Shown in pieces: positions 44,031-55,197 of a stretch of 64,000 nt of DNA. The DNA is from Pseudidiomarina mangrovi (GTDB lineage Bacteria > Pseudomonadota > Gammaproteobacteria > Enterobacterales > Alteromonadaceae). Position 1 is the stretch's first letter. Each line of letters opens with the position of its first letter. The DNA is taken from the NCBI RefSeq assembly GCF_003999375.1, contig NZ_RJLC01000009.1, forward strand, positions 1 through 64,000, written 5' to 3'. The notes under the pieces are model-generated. The model was not told where the DNA came from, searched no databases, and worked only from the letters and a program-made list of their open reading frames with translations. A program made the position numbers and the translations under genes.

Positions 44031-46793
44031 ATGACCTTGACGCTGGCACAACAGGACTGGTTATGTCAGGTCAGTCCGTTTATTGAACGGGTGCTGCAAC
44101 AGCAGCCCGACGCCCTGCAGCAATTGCAGCAACACGGCACCATCACTAACACCCATAGCTACTTGCCGCAATTAACCGCGGCGCTTGCTGGCTGCAACGA
44201 TGACACCAGTGCGCAGCAGCAATTACGCTGGTGGCGACAGCGCTGGTATGCTGAAATTGCTGCGGCTGATTTGCTCGGTTGGTTGCCGTTAGAGCAGGCC
44301 TTAAGGCATCTAACAGAGTCTGCTGATGCGTTTATTATTGCCGCCCAGCAATGGCTACTCCCGCGCTTTGTTGAGCGCTTTGGTTGCCCGCGTGATGAGC
44401 AAGGTGAGCCACAACAGCTGGCCGTGATTGGTATGGGCAAACTCGGTGGCGGCGAGCTTAACTTCTCCTCGGATATTGATTTGATCTTCTGCTATGCGCA
44501 ACAGGGCGAGACTGATCATGCCCGCAAGCCAATTGAAAACAGCGTGTTCTTCACACGTTTAGCACAGGCATTGGTCGCGCTATTAGATACTGTGACTGCT
44601 GATGGTCGTGTATTCCGAGTTGATTTGCGCTTGCGTCCGTTTGGTCAATCTGGCCCTTTAGTAGCCAGTCTGGCGGCGCTTGAGTACTACTACCAAGAGC
44701 AGGGTCGCGACTGGGAGCGCTATGCGATGGTGAAAGCCCGCTTAATTGGCGCCACCAGTCAGCAACAGCAGGAGCTGCATAGCTTATTACGACCTTTTGT
44801 GTATCGGCGCTATATCGATTTTTCCGCCATCGATTCACTGCGCACCATGAAACAGCTGATTACCCAAGAGAGTAAACGGCTCGGCCAACGCTACAATATT
44901 AAACTGGGTGCTGGCGGTATTCGTGAAATTGAATTCATTGCGCAAGTTTTTCAGTTGATCCGTGGTGGGCAGCAGCGCCAACTGCAAACCCAATCGCTTT
45001 ATCAGGCCTATGCCGCCATTAGCGAACTGGAGTTATTAAGTGCGCAAGTCGTCGACGAGTTACTCGAGAGCTACGGTTTTCTGCGTAAACTTGAGCACGT
45101 GCTACAACAAATTGATGACCAGCAAACCCAAACCTTACCCACCGATAGTTTGAATCAGCAGCGTGTGGCGCAGGCAATGGGCAGCACTTGGCCGCAACTG
45201 CTGGTGCAGGTCGAGCAGGTGATGGCACGAGTACATGTGCAGTTCCGTGAGGTCATTGGTAACGAAGTGACCGACGACGAGGAGATTGGTCCGCTGCAGT
45301 TGTTGTGGCAAGACATGACCGATGATGACACGGGCCAAGCCATTATTGTTGAACATGGTCTCAGTGCAACAGACGCCGCGGCGGCTTGGCAGCAAATTCA
45401 GCAACTACGTCAGGAGCTACGCAAACGTGGCAGTGGCCCGCGTGGTCGCAAAGCCATGGCTAAGCTGCTACCGATCTTGCTGCAACGTACCTTCGTTAGC
45501 GAGCAGCCGCTGTTGTTGCTGGAGCGACTACTGCAATTATTGAAAAAGATTAGTTCACGTACCGCATACATTGAGCTGCTGTTAGAAAACCAAGGTGCCC
45601 GCGAGCAGTTACTCAAGCTGTGCAGCGCCAGTCAGTGGTTGAGCAATCACTTGGCTAATTACCCGTTGCTACTTGATGAATTGATTGTGCCGCAACAGCT
45701 GTATCAGCTGCCTGAGTTTCAGCAATACCCGCAATTGTTGGATGAATATCTGCTGCGTATTCCTGAGCATGAGCACGACTTAGAAGCGCAAATGAATGCG
45801 CTGCGGCAAGCGCGGCAGGTTTTGCAGTTAAAGGTGGCAGCGGCAGATATTACCGGGCAATTGGCGCTGATGAAAGTCAGTGATCATTTGAGTTATCTGG
45901 CCGAGGCAATGATTGCGCGGGTCGTGTCATTAGCCTGGCAGCAATTGGTCGAGAAGCATGGTGCACCGCCGGGACGAGATGTCACCGATACCGGGTTTGC
46001 GGTGATGGCCTACGGTAAACTCGGTGGCTTAGAGTTAGGCTATGGCTCTGATCTGGATTTAGTATTTATCAGTGATGCTGACTATGAATTGGAAACCAAT
46101 GGCGCTCGTCCGCTAGAAGTTCAGCAGTTTTACCTTCGCTTAGCGCAACGGGTTCTGCATATTTTTACCACCAAAACCATGATTGGTACCTTGTACGATA
46201 TCGATTTGCGCTTACGTCCCGATGGTAAATCAGGGCTGATGGTGACGCGACTATCGACTTACGCCAGTTACCTACAGCAAGATGCTTGGACCTGGGAATT
46301 GCAGGCATTGGTGAGAGCCCGTCCGGTGTATGGCTCGGTGAGCATGCAACAGCGTTTACGAGATATTCGCGGTGAGTTATTGCAACAACAACGCGATCAG
46401 CAGCTTCTGCGTACTGAGGTGTTACAGATGCGCAGTAAAATGCGTGAACACCTGTTGCAGAGTCGGGCGGACCAGTTTGATTTGAAGCAAGGTGTCGGCG
46501 GAATTACCGATATTGAATTTTTGGTGCAATATTTAGTGTTGCGTTTCAGTGCGCAGTACCCGCAATTGGCCACCTACACCGATAACATTCGCATTTTAGA
46601 GCAGGCGGCACAATGCCAGCTATTGACTGCCGCTGCGGCACAGCAATTAATGCAGGCATATTTAGCCTATCGTGGCGAGGTGCACCGCTTAGCGCTAGAT
46701 AACCAAGCGGCGTTGACCAGCAAAGCGTTTACCGCCGAGCGTGCGGCGGTGCAGCAGTTATGGCAGCAGTTTTTTAGCGATACAAGTTTTTAG
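44031..46793 (+). CDS. glnE: Glutamine synthetase adenylyltransferase / adenylyl-removing enzyme
   Basis: GlnE adds AMP to glutamine synthetase, or removes it, according to PII status and glutamine, setting nitrogen assimilation. Two nucleotidyltransferase domains are present: the adenylyl-removing one with GMGKLGGGELNFSSDIDL (about 135-152) and the adenylyl-adding one with AYGKLGGLELGYGSDLDL (about 660-677), each followed by a GlnD-like helical domain. The 920 residues fall slightly short of E. coli (946). The ATG follows the ygiF stop without a gap. The C-terminal end lies in a 16-base tandem repeat that creates the stop codon; with one copy the protein would be a few residues longer. Confidence 0.97.
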   Translation: MTLTLAQQDWLCQVSPFIERVLQQQPDALQQLQQHGTITNTHSYLPQLTAALAGCNDDTSAQQQLRWWRQRWYAEIAAADLLGWLPLEQALRHLTESADAFIIAAQQWLLPRFVERFGCPRDEQGEPQQLAVIGMGKLGGGELNFSSDIDLIFCYAQQGETDHARKPIENSVFFTRLAQALVALLDTVTADGRVFRVDLRLRPFGQSGPLVASLAALEYYYQEQGRDWERYAMVKARLIGATSQQQQELHSLLRPFVYRRYIDFSAIDSLRTMKQLITQESKRLGQRYNIKLGAGGIREIEFIAQVFQLIRGGQQRQLQTQSLYQAYAAISELELLSAQVVDELLESYGFLRKLEHVLQQIDDQQTQTLPTDSLNQQRVAQAMGSTWPQLLVQVEQVMARVHVQFREVIGNEVTDDEEIGPLQLLWQDMTDDDTGQAIIVEHGLSATDAAAAWQQIQQLRQELRKRGSGPRGRKAMAKLLPILLQRTFVSEQPLLLLERLLQLLKKISSRTAYIELLLENQGAREQLLKLCSASQWLSNHLANYPLLLDELIVPQQLYQLPEFQQYPQLLDEYLLRIPEHEHDLEAQMNALRQARQVLQLKVAAADITGQLALMKVSDHLSYLAEAMIARVVSLAWQQLVEKHGAPPGRDVTDTGFAVMAYGKLGGLELGYGSDLDLVFISDADYELETNGARPLEVQQFYLRLAQRVLHIFTTKTMIGTLYDIDLRLRPDGKSGLMVTRLSTYASYLQQDAWTWELQALVRARPVYGSVSMQQRLRDIRGELLQQQRDQQLLRTEVLQMRSKMREHLLQSRADQFDLKQGVGGITDIEFLVQYLVLRFSAQYPQLATYTDNIRILEQAAQCQLLTAAAAQQLMQAYLAYRGEVHRLALDNQAALTSKAFTAERAAVQQLWQQFFSDTSF

Positions 46794-46803
46794 CGATACA
46801 AGT
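46771..46803. repeat. 16-base tandem duplication at the glnE/lpxL 3' junction
   Basis: TTTTTAGCGATACAAG occurs at 46771-46786 and again at 46787-46802, with one more matching base. The second copy carries the glnE stop (TAG 46791-46793) and, on the other strand, the lpxL stop (TAA 46792-46790). Sixteen is not a multiple of three, so the duplication shifted the reading frames at this end. Confidence 0.9.
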
Positions 46804-47722
46804 CGGGATCATCAAGATTAGGACGGGTTTTAAAGCGACGATGCACCCACATGTACTGTTCTGGCGCTTGATTAATCGCAAACTCCACCATTTTATTCAC
46901 CCGCGTAACATCGGCGACATCATCGCCGGTGGGAAAGTTGTCAAACTGCGGATAAAAGTGAATGTCGTAGCCACTACCATCAGCACGTCGTAAGCAGGTG
47001 GTAGGAACCACTGCGCAATTGGCGTTGCCAGCAAATAACAGGGTACCGGTGGTGGTGCTCGCCTCAGCAACGGCAAAGAATGGTGCGAATACGGTGCGTT
47101 TGCGACCGTAATCTTGGTCAGGCAAATAACCAGCAATATCGCCCTGATTCAGGGCTTGCAGCATACTGCGTACATCGGTGCGCGGGATCATGTATTTGTT
47201 CGAACGATTACGCCCACGAGTTTGCAGAAATTCCATCACCGCATTGTTGTGCGGCCGATATAAGCCCACCGCGGGTTGCACAAAACCATGCATACGGGCG
47301 TGCAACTCGAGACTGAGAAAATGGAACAACAGCATCAGTACGCCTTGGCCTTGCTGCAGCGGCGCATGAATATGTTCAGCACCATGTACATGCAATTTGC
47401 GGCGGATGCGCCAGTTCGGCCACCACCATGCCATACCGGTTTCGAAAAAAGCAATACCGGTATTTTCCATATTGGTTTTAACTAAGGCTTCGATGCTCTC
47501 GGCTGATTTATCTGGAAAGCATAATTCGAGGTTGCGCCGAGCGATAGCCGCTCGCTTGGGAACAAAGCGATAAAACAGCCGACCGACAGTTCGCCCAAGA
47601 GCCAACTGCCAGCGGTAGGGTAACCACGATATCAGATATAAAAAGCCAGCGCCGAGCCAGGTCAGCCAATATTTTGGCAGTAAAAACCTAGGCTCGAACT
47701 TTGGTTTTTCAATAACATTCAT
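46790..47722 (-). CDS. lpxL: Lipid A lauroyltransferase (LpxL/HtrB family)
   Basis: This inner-membrane acyltransferase adds a secondary acyl chain to Kdo-lipid IVA from acyl-ACP. An N-terminal hydrophobic anchor (about 18-36), the NLELCFPDKS segment, the catalytic HFLSLE (H-x4-E, about residue 133), GLYRPHNN and the C-terminal EQYMWVHRRFKTRP are very close to E. coli LpxL. The 310 residues match (306). The paralogue LpxP cannot be excluded by sequence alone. The gene overlaps the glnE 3' end by four bases and starts next to the tolC stop, so lpxL is likely read from the tolC transcript. Confidence 0.93.
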   Translation of the reverse strand: MNVIEKPKFEPRFLLPKYWLTWLGAGFLYLISWLPYRWQLALGRTVGRLFYRFVPKRAAIARRNLELCFPDKSAESIEALVKTNMENTGIAFFETGMAWWWPNWRIRRKLHVHGAEHIHAPLQQGQGVLMLLFHFLSLELHARMHGFVQPAVGLYRPHNNAVMEFLQTRGRNRSNKYMIPRTDVRSMLQALNQGDIAGYLPDQDYGRKRTVFAPFFAVAEASTTTGTLLFAGNANCAVVPTTCLRRADGSGYDIHFYPQFDNFPTGDDVADVTRVNKMVEFAINQAPEQYMWVHRRFKTRPNLDDPDLYR

Positions 47723-49068
47723 CGGGTCAGGCTTGCGTTAATCGCTACCAGGTCTTGTTCAGTGATCTGCCCAGAAGCCTGTTTGAGGTTCAAATACTGG
47801 CGAATGTAGCCATAGCGAGCTGTTGATAGATTACGGCGCGCATTGAACAGGTTGCGCGTGCTATCTAGCACGTCAACGATGGTCCGAGTGCCCACTTCAA
47901 AACCAGTTTGCGTGGCTTTCAACGCGCTTTCGGCTGAGATCACCGCTTGCTCCAAGGCTTTAATGGTGGCAACTGAGGCTACTACGTCGTAAAAAGAGCT
48001 ACGCACATTACGTTCAACGTTGCGGCGCACAAATTCTAATTGCTGACTGCTGGCAACAAAGTTCTCACGCGCTTGGTCGATTTGTGAGCTGGTACGAAAA
48101 CCACTGAAAATCGGTACGGTGAGTTCCAAGCCAATTGAGTTACCATCTAAACGTGGCGAATTGTTCACAATACCGCCCGACTCAGAGCGCCCGTCGCTGG
48201 TGTTATAGCTGGCTGACAGTGATACTTTCGGCAGGTGACCATTGCGCGCTACGTCGATACGTTGGTCGGCGATTTCGACAGCAACACGCTGCACCAGCAA
48301 CTGTAGATTCTTATCTTCAGCGGTAGTCACCCAGCTTTGTGCTTCGCTAGGTTGCGGAGATTGCGGCGCAAACTTAGCTGTATCTAAGCGTGACAAATCT
48401 TGGTGATAGCGACCGGTGATTTCGCGTAAGCTCTCTTGTGCGATTTCGATGGCGTTGCGCGCTTGAATCTCACGCGCTACGGCATTATCAAATTGCGCTT
48501 GCGCTTCATGCACATCGGTAATAGCGGTCAAACCGACTGAAAAACGTTGTTTGGTTTGCTCGAGCTGACGCTCAATAGCCTTTTTCTCAGCTTCGGCAAA
48601 CTCAAGGTCATCTTGACGCTCAAGCACGGTGAAATACGCATTAACCACGCGTAGCATCAACTGCTGACGTTCACTTAAGTAGTTAACTTCAGCTTGATAG
48701 GCTTGTTTCTCAGAAATGTCCGCGTTGTCCCAAACGTTCATATCAAACACGGTTTGGCTGAGATTTACCCCAGCACTCCAGCCGCGTGAGGTGGAATCAA
48801 TGATGGTGAACTGGTCGGCAGCAACAAATTGACCACGCTCTGATTGATTGCGTTCATAGCCAGCAGAGAAGCCGATTTGCGGCCAAAAACCTGCTTTGGT
48901 AATGTCAATGCCGCGTTGGGCGGCGCGGCGCTCAGCGTCGACACGCTGCAGTGTTGGGTCGTTTTGCAGGGCTAATTGAAACACCTGCGCCAGGTCGTCT
49001 GCGAATGCGACATTGGTGCTGGCAGCAAAGGTCAAACCTATAAGAGCTGATAAAACGTGCTTTTTCAT
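47719..49068 (-). CDS. tolC: TolC-family outer membrane efflux channel
   Basis: TolC forms a trimeric outer-membrane and periplasmic tunnel for tripartite efflux pumps and type I secretion. A signal peptide (about 1-23, cleavage after AFA) and two OEP repeats (about 30-215 and 240-435) with the long coiled-coil helices are present; the N-terminal repeat contains FQLALQNDPTLQR and the second ends with GTRTIVDVLDSTRNL. The 449 residues fit. The nudF gene diverges across a 226-base gap, the same arrangement as in E. coli. AGGAA lies 10 bases before the ATG. lpxL follows with a four-base overlap. Confidence 0.94.
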   Translation of the reverse strand: MKKHVLSALIGLTFAASTNVAFADDLAQVFQLALQNDPTLQRVDAERRAAQRGIDITKAGFWPQIGFSAGYERNQSERGQFVAADQFTIIDSTSRGWSAGVNLSQTVFDMNVWDNADISEKQAYQAEVNYLSERQQLMLRVVNAYFTVLERQDDLEFAEAEKKAIERQLEQTKQRFSVGLTAITDVHEAQAQFDNAVAREIQARNAIEIAQESLREITGRYHQDLSRLDTAKFAPQSPQPSEAQSWVTTAEDKNLQLLVQRVAVEIADQRIDVARNGHLPKVSLSASYNTSDGRSESGGIVNNSPRLDGNSIGLELTVPIFSGFRTSSQIDQARENFVASSQQLEFVRRNVERNVRSSFYDVVASVATIKALEQAVISAESALKATQTGFEVGTRTIVDVLDSTRNLFNARRNLSTARYGYIRQYLNLKQASGQITEQDLVAINASLTR

Positions 49069-49294
49069 GGTAATAGGGTTCCTGAATAATCAATAAGCAA
49101 TGGATTGCAAAACGCTGTGCAATCATTTTACATACACAACTGAATGAATACTAGTTTACTCTGCATTTGGGTTTGATTCAGTGTGATAGTTGCAACAGTT
49201 TGGGCTCAAGTGTAACTAATTATGTGATGAGACCCTATTTATTTACAATGCCTGATAATCTATGACGCGGTAAACAGAGTACATAGAACGTCTA

Positions 49295-49921
49295 ATGACT
49301 AAAAAAGGCTTACCTGTGCAAAAATTCAATCTGGCGGATGTCGAGATCATCGAGCGCCGCGCCGAGCGTAAAGGCTTTCTCAGTATCTTTCGTTATACGC
49401 TGCGGCACAAGCTGTTTGCGGGCGGCTGGTCAGCAGTGTTCCAGCGTGAATTGATGGAACGTGGTCATGCTGCGGTGGTGATTCCGTATGACCCTAAGCG
49501 CGACACCCTGGTTTTATTAGAACAGTTCCGAGTAGGCGCAATGAGTGACGAAACCAGCCCATGGCTACTCGAATTTGTCGCTGGCATGATTGATGCTGGC
49601 GATACCGACGCCGAGGCCGTGGCGCACCGCGAATTGTTTGAAGAGGCGGGGTTACGGGCGCAAGCCATGCACTACGCGCTCACCTACTATTCCAGCCCAG
49701 GTGGTTGTACTGAAAAAATTAGTATTTTTCTGGCCGAGGTAGATAGCAGTAAAGCTGCGACCCTGGGCGGGCTTGCCACTGAACACGAAGATATTCGCGT
49801 GCATGTGTTGCCGCGGGTTGAGGTGGAACAGATGCTGGCGCAAGGAAAAATTAACAACGCCGCCAGCGTGATTGGCTTACAATGGCTGCAACTTCATCGT
49901 ACGAGCTTATTTACATCATGA
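49295..49921 (+). CDS. nudF: ADP-ribose diphosphatase (Nudix)
   Basis: NudF hydrolyses ADP-ribose to AMP and ribose 5-phosphate. The Nudix region runs GMIDAGDTDAEAVAHREL with FEEAG following, near residues 93-116; the metal-binding RE and EE glutamates are intact, but there is one more residue between the leading G and the RE pair than in E. coli NudF. The C-terminal ENEDIRVHV-like segment (EHEDIRVHV) and GKINNAASVIGLQWL are close to E. coli. The 208 residues are normal. It diverges from tolC and overlaps yqiB (ATGA), the conserved locus order. Confidence 0.93.
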   Translation: MTKKGLPVQKFNLADVEIIERRAERKGFLSIFRYTLRHKLFAGGWSAVFQRELMERGHAAVVIPYDPKRDTLVLLEQFRVGAMSDETSPWLLEFVAGMIDAGDTDAEAVAHRELFEEAGLRAQAMHYALTYYSSPGGCTEKISIFLAEVDSSKAATLGGLATEHEDIRVHVLPRVEVEQMLAQGKINNAASVIGLQWLQLHRTSLFTS

Positions 49922-50358
49922 CCCGAGATGTGCGCCGTCAGCGTTATCAGTTTGACCTTGCTGCTTTGCAACGCTTAGCAGCGGTGAACTATGCCGCCTT
50001 AGAAGGGTTGGTGCAGGGCTTATCAGAGCAGCGCCCACGGGTGATAAAAATAGGCCATCACTTGCGTTTTGCCATTGCCCTAGTCGACGATGCACCCTAT
50101 ACCACTGAAATTCGTATTCAGCAGCAAGCGCTGCAACAACAGCTACCGGGGCTGCGCGAAACGCAACTGGATGTGCGCTTGTATCATGACGCGCAACTGG
50201 CCGAAGTGGTGCGTAGCCAAGGTGTCGGGCGCTTGCAATCACGCTACCCACAACCTAATCCACAGATGCATCACAGTGACGAAAAGCAGCAGGTTAATCA
50301 GTTTTTACATGATTGGTTGCGGGCAATTCAACAAGCTGGCTATAGTCAGGAGAACTAA
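49918..50358 (+). CDS. yqiB: DUF1249 protein YqiB
   Basis: A 146-residue cytosolic protein of the DUF1249 family, always found in the tolC-nudF neighbourhood; no biochemical role is established. Conserved features are the tyrosine-rich N-terminus, the central YTTEIRIQQQ and LDVRLYHDAQLAEVV segments and the C-terminal FLHDWLRAI helix. I use the ATG at 49918, which overlaps the nudF stop (ATGA); an earlier in-frame ATG lies inside nudF. cpdA, which follows yqiB in E. coli, is missing. Confidence 0.9.
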   Translation: MTRDVRRQRYQFDLAALQRLAAVNYAALEGLVQGLSEQRPRVIKIGHHLRFAIALVDDAPYTTEIRIQQQALQQQLPGLRETQLDVRLYHDAQLAEVVRSQGVGRLQSRYPQPNPQMHHSDEKQQVNQFLHDWLRAIQQAGYSQEN

Positions 50359-50363
50359 GCGTT

Positions 50364-50942
50364 TTGTTGTTGTATATCCACGGTTTTGAAAGCTCGCCGC
50401 AATCGGCGAAAATCATAGAACTACAGCGTTTTGTGGCCACTAAACAGCTGTCGCTGACGGTGATTGCCGAGCAACAACCAGCCACCATGGCAGCACAGCG
50501 GGCGGCTATCGATAAAGTGCTCAGCGAACAGCCAATCAGCGCGGTGATGGGCAGCTCACTCGGTGGCTTTTGGAGCCATTATGCGGTCAGCCGTTTACAT
50601 GCTTTGGGTCGTACTCACGCCCGCGCGGTGCTTATCAACCCTGCGGTGCAGCCTTATCAATGGATGCCCACTGAGCTGCAGCAGCGTCAGCACCCATACA
50701 CTGGTGAGCATTACCATTTAGGGCCGGCGGATAGTTTAGTGTTACAGCAGGCTGAACAACAGTTTTTACCCAGTGTTGAGTTGTTGGTGTTGCTGCAAAG
50801 CGGTGATGAAACACTCGACTATCGCTTGGCAGCAAAATACTATCAGCAGCAGCGCATGATCATTGAGCAAGGTGGCGATCATAGTTTTCAGGGATTTGTG
50901 CGCTACTTACCCGCTGCGCTTGAGTTTCTTCACGTCCTGTAA
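50364..50942 (+). CDS. yqiA: YqiA-type alpha/beta hydrolase (esterase)
   Basis: A 192-residue alpha/beta hydrolase of the UPF0227/YqiA family with esterase activity on short and medium acyl chains in E. coli. The N-terminus LLYIHGFESSP contains the oxyanion region, the nucleophile serine is in GSSLGGFW (about residue 71), the acid is in the GDETLDY segment and the histidine in GGDHSFQGF. The start is TTG at 50364, with AGGAGA 10 bases upstream, since the conserved LYIHG begins immediately; no ATG or GTG is available. parE follows after 48 bases. Confidence 0.9.
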   Translation: MLLYIHGFESSPQSAKIIELQRFVATKQLSLTVIAEQQPATMAAQRAAIDKVLSEQPISAVMGSSLGGFWSHYAVSRLHALGRTHARAVLINPAVQPYQWMPTELQQRQHPYTGEHYHLGPADSLVLQQAEQQFLPSVELLVLLQSGDETLDYRLAAKYYQQQRMIIEQGGDHSFQGFVRYLPAALEFLHVL

Positions 50943-50981
50943 CAGTATATGGGCATAGTGAATCACACCTGAAAATAATAA

Positions 50982-52883
<1,902 letters not shown>

Positions 52884-52895
52884 GGAGGCGCTGCA

Positions 52896-55136
52896 ATGTC
52901 TTTAGAAAATATCGAACAGTTACCACTGCGCCGCTTCACTGAGGATGCGTACCTCAATTACTCCATGTACGTGATCATGGACCGTGCCTTGCCACATATT
53001 GGCGACGGCCTGAAGCCGGTGCAGCGGCGTATTATTTACGCCATGTCTGAATTAGGCTTGTCGGCGCTGGCAAAATATAAAAAGTCCGCCCGTACTGTGG
53101 GTGACGTGTTGGGTAAGTTCCATCCGCACGGTGACAGTGCCTGTTACGAAGCCATGGTGCTGATGGCGCAGCCATTCTCTTACCGCTATCCGTTAATTGA
53201 CGGGCAGGGCAACTGGGGTTCACCGGATGATCCGAAATCCTTTGCCGCCATGCGTTATACCGAATCACGCTTGTCGCGCTTCAGTGAAGTGCTGTTGAGC
53301 GAGTTAGGTCAGGGCACTGTTGATTGGTCACCGAACTTTGACGGCACCATGAAAGAGCCGCGCATGTTGCCGGCCCGTTTGCCGCATATTTTGCTCAATG
53401 GCGTAACCGGTATTGCGGTCGGTATGGCCACCGATATTCCACCCCACAATGCCCGTGAAGTGGCGCATGCCTGCGCACTGTTGCTGGATAAGCCAAGTGC
53501 TAGCTTGGCCGAGGTGATGGAGCATTTACGTGGGCCAGATTATCCAACCGATGCCGAAGTCATTACTCCGCCCGAAGACATCATTAAGATGTACGAAAGT
53601 GGCCGCGGCACTATTCGTATGCGCGCCAAATACCAACTGGAAGATGGCGAAGTGGTGATTACCGCATTACCGCATCAAGCCTCTGGCGCCAAGGTATTGG
53701 AGCAAATTGCCGCGCAAATGCAAGCCAAGAAGCTGCCGATGGTGGCGGACTTGCGCGATGAATCAGACCATGAAAACCCAACCCGTCTGATCATCGTGCC
53801 GCGCTCGAATCGCATTGATATTGAACAGATGATGCAACATTTGTTCGCCACCACCGATTTAGAGAAGAATTATCGCGTTAACCTCAACATGTTGGGGCTC
53901 GATGGGCGCCCGCAAGTGAAGCCATTACTGGCTATTTTGCAAGAATGGCTGCAGTTCCGTCAGCAGACGGTTACCCGTCGTTTGCAGTATCGCCTGGATA
54001 AAGTGTTGGCGCGCTTGCACATTCTTGAAGGTTTGTTGATTGCCTATCTGAATATCGATGAAGTGATTGCTATCATTCGTTATGAAGACGAGCCAAAGGC
54101 CGAGTTAATGGCGCGCTTCGGGCTGACCGATACCCAGGCCGAAGCTATTTTAGAATTGAAATTACGCCACTTAGCCAAGCTCGAAGAAGTGAAGCTGACC
54201 GCGGAACAAAATGAGTTGGCCGAAGAGCGCGCCCAATTGGAGTTGTTGTTGGGCTCTGACCGACGCTTGAAAACGCTGATGCGTAAAGAAATTTTGGCCG
54301 ATGCAGAAAAATACGGTGATGCGCGACGTTCGCCACTGGTAGAACGTGAAGAAGCCAAAGCCTTAAGCGAGCGTGATTTAACTCCAGCTGAAGCGGTCAC
54401 TGTGGTGCTATCGCAAAAAGGCTGGGTACGTGCTGCCAAAGGGCACGACGTAGACGGCGCAACATTAGCCTACAAAGCTGGTGATGGCTTCTTGGCCTCA
54501 GCCCAAGGTAAGAGTAACCAGCAAGTGGTGTTCCTTGACAGCTCAGGGCGTAGCTTCTCCTGTGAGGCGCATTTATTGCCATCGGCGCGAACCCAAGGCG
54601 AACCGCTCACCGGGCGCTTCAGTTTAGTGGCTGGTGAAACCGTCGATCAGGTATTAATGGCAAAAGATGACCAAGCCATGTTGTTGGCCTCCGATGCCGG
54701 TTATGGCTTTATTTGCCGCTTCGGCGATTTAGTCAGCCGTAACAAGAACGGTAAAGCGGTGCTGAATTTGCCGACAGGCGCGAAAATTTTGCCGCCGTGT
54801 TTAGTGCACAATCATGATACCGACCAACTGGTGGTGGTCTCTAATGAAGGCCGTATGCTGATATTCCCGGTCAAAGATTTGCCGGAACTGGCAAAAGGCA
54901 AGGGCAACAAGATGCTCAGTATTCCAACTCTGCGAGCGCAATCACGCGAAGAGTATGTGGTAGCCGCGGCGGTAGTTGCTGACGGTGTGCCTATTACTTT
55001 ACTGGCTGGTAAGCGTAAATTGACCTTAAAAGCAGCCGATTTGGAGCATTACCGCGGTGAACGCGGCCGCCGTGGCAATAAACTACCGCGTGGTTTGCAG
55101 CGGGTCGATGCCATTACGGTAGAAAATCAGGACTGA
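52896..55136 (+). CDS. parC: DNA topoisomerase IV subunit A
   Basis: ParC is the DNA-cleaving subunit: the winged-helix region [14 protein letters not shown] carries S81 and E85, equivalent to the quinolone-determining residues 80 and 84 and wild-type here, and the catalytic tyrosine is Y121 in MRYTES. A coiled-coil tower (about 330-460) and a beta-pinwheel C-terminal domain (about 490-740) follow. The 746 residues match E. coli (752). AAGGAGG precedes the ATG. parE lies 12 bases upstream, so the subunits are made together. Confidence 0.98.
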   Translation: MSLENIEQLPLRRFTEDAYLNYSMYVIMDRALPHIGDGLKPVQRRIIYAMSELGLSALAKYKKSARTVGDVLGKFHPHGDSACYEAMVLMAQPFSYRYPLIDGQGNWGSPDDPKSFAAMRYTESRLSRFSEVLLSELGQGTVDWSPNFDGTMKEPRMLPARLPHILLNGVTGIAVGMATDIPPHNAREVAHACALLLDKPSASLAEVMEHLRGPDYPTDAEVITPPEDIIKMYESGRGTIRMRAKYQLEDGEVVITALPHQASGAKVLEQIAAQMQAKKLPMVADLRDESDHENPTRLIIVPRSNRIDIEQMMQHLFATTDLEKNYRVNLNMLGLDGRPQVKPLLAILQEWLQFRQQTVTRRLQYRLDKVLARLHILEGLLIAYLNIDEVIAIIRYEDEPKAELMARFGLTDTQAEAILELKLRHLAKLEEVKLTAEQNELAEERAQLELLLGSDRRLKTLMRKEILADAEKYGDARRSPLVEREEAKALSERDLTPAEAVTVVLSQKGWVRAAKGHDVDGATLAYKAGDGFLASAQGKSNQQVVFLDSSGRSFSCEAHLLPSARTQGEPLTGRFSLVAGETVDQVLMAKDDQAMLLASDAGYGFICRFGDLVSRNKNGKAVLNLPTGAKILPPCLVHNHDTDQLVVVSNEGRMLIFPVKDLPELAKGKGNKMLSIPTLRAQSREEYVVAAAVVADGVPITLLAGKRKLTLKAADLEHYRGERGRRGNKLPRGLQRVDAITVENQD

Positions 55137-55164
55137 TCGGACGTTCTTTAACGCGCCTTATCGG

Positions 55165-55170
55165 TATAAT
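55165..55170 (+). promoter_or_regulatory. plsC: Consensus -10 box before plsC
   Basis: A perfect TATAAT lies 28 bases after the parC stop and 27 bases before the plsC ATG. The -35 region at the standard distance is poor (GTTCTT), so strength is uncertain, but it offers plsC independent expression from parEC. Confidence 0.4.
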
Positions 55171-55197
55171 GGGCGACATCTAAAGTGAGGGATTTGA

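Noticed and set aside
52896-55136. Quinolone-resistance changes in parC or parE
   Set aside because: The ParC residues equivalent to S80 and E84 are serine and glutamate, and the ParE Toprim region looks wild-type.
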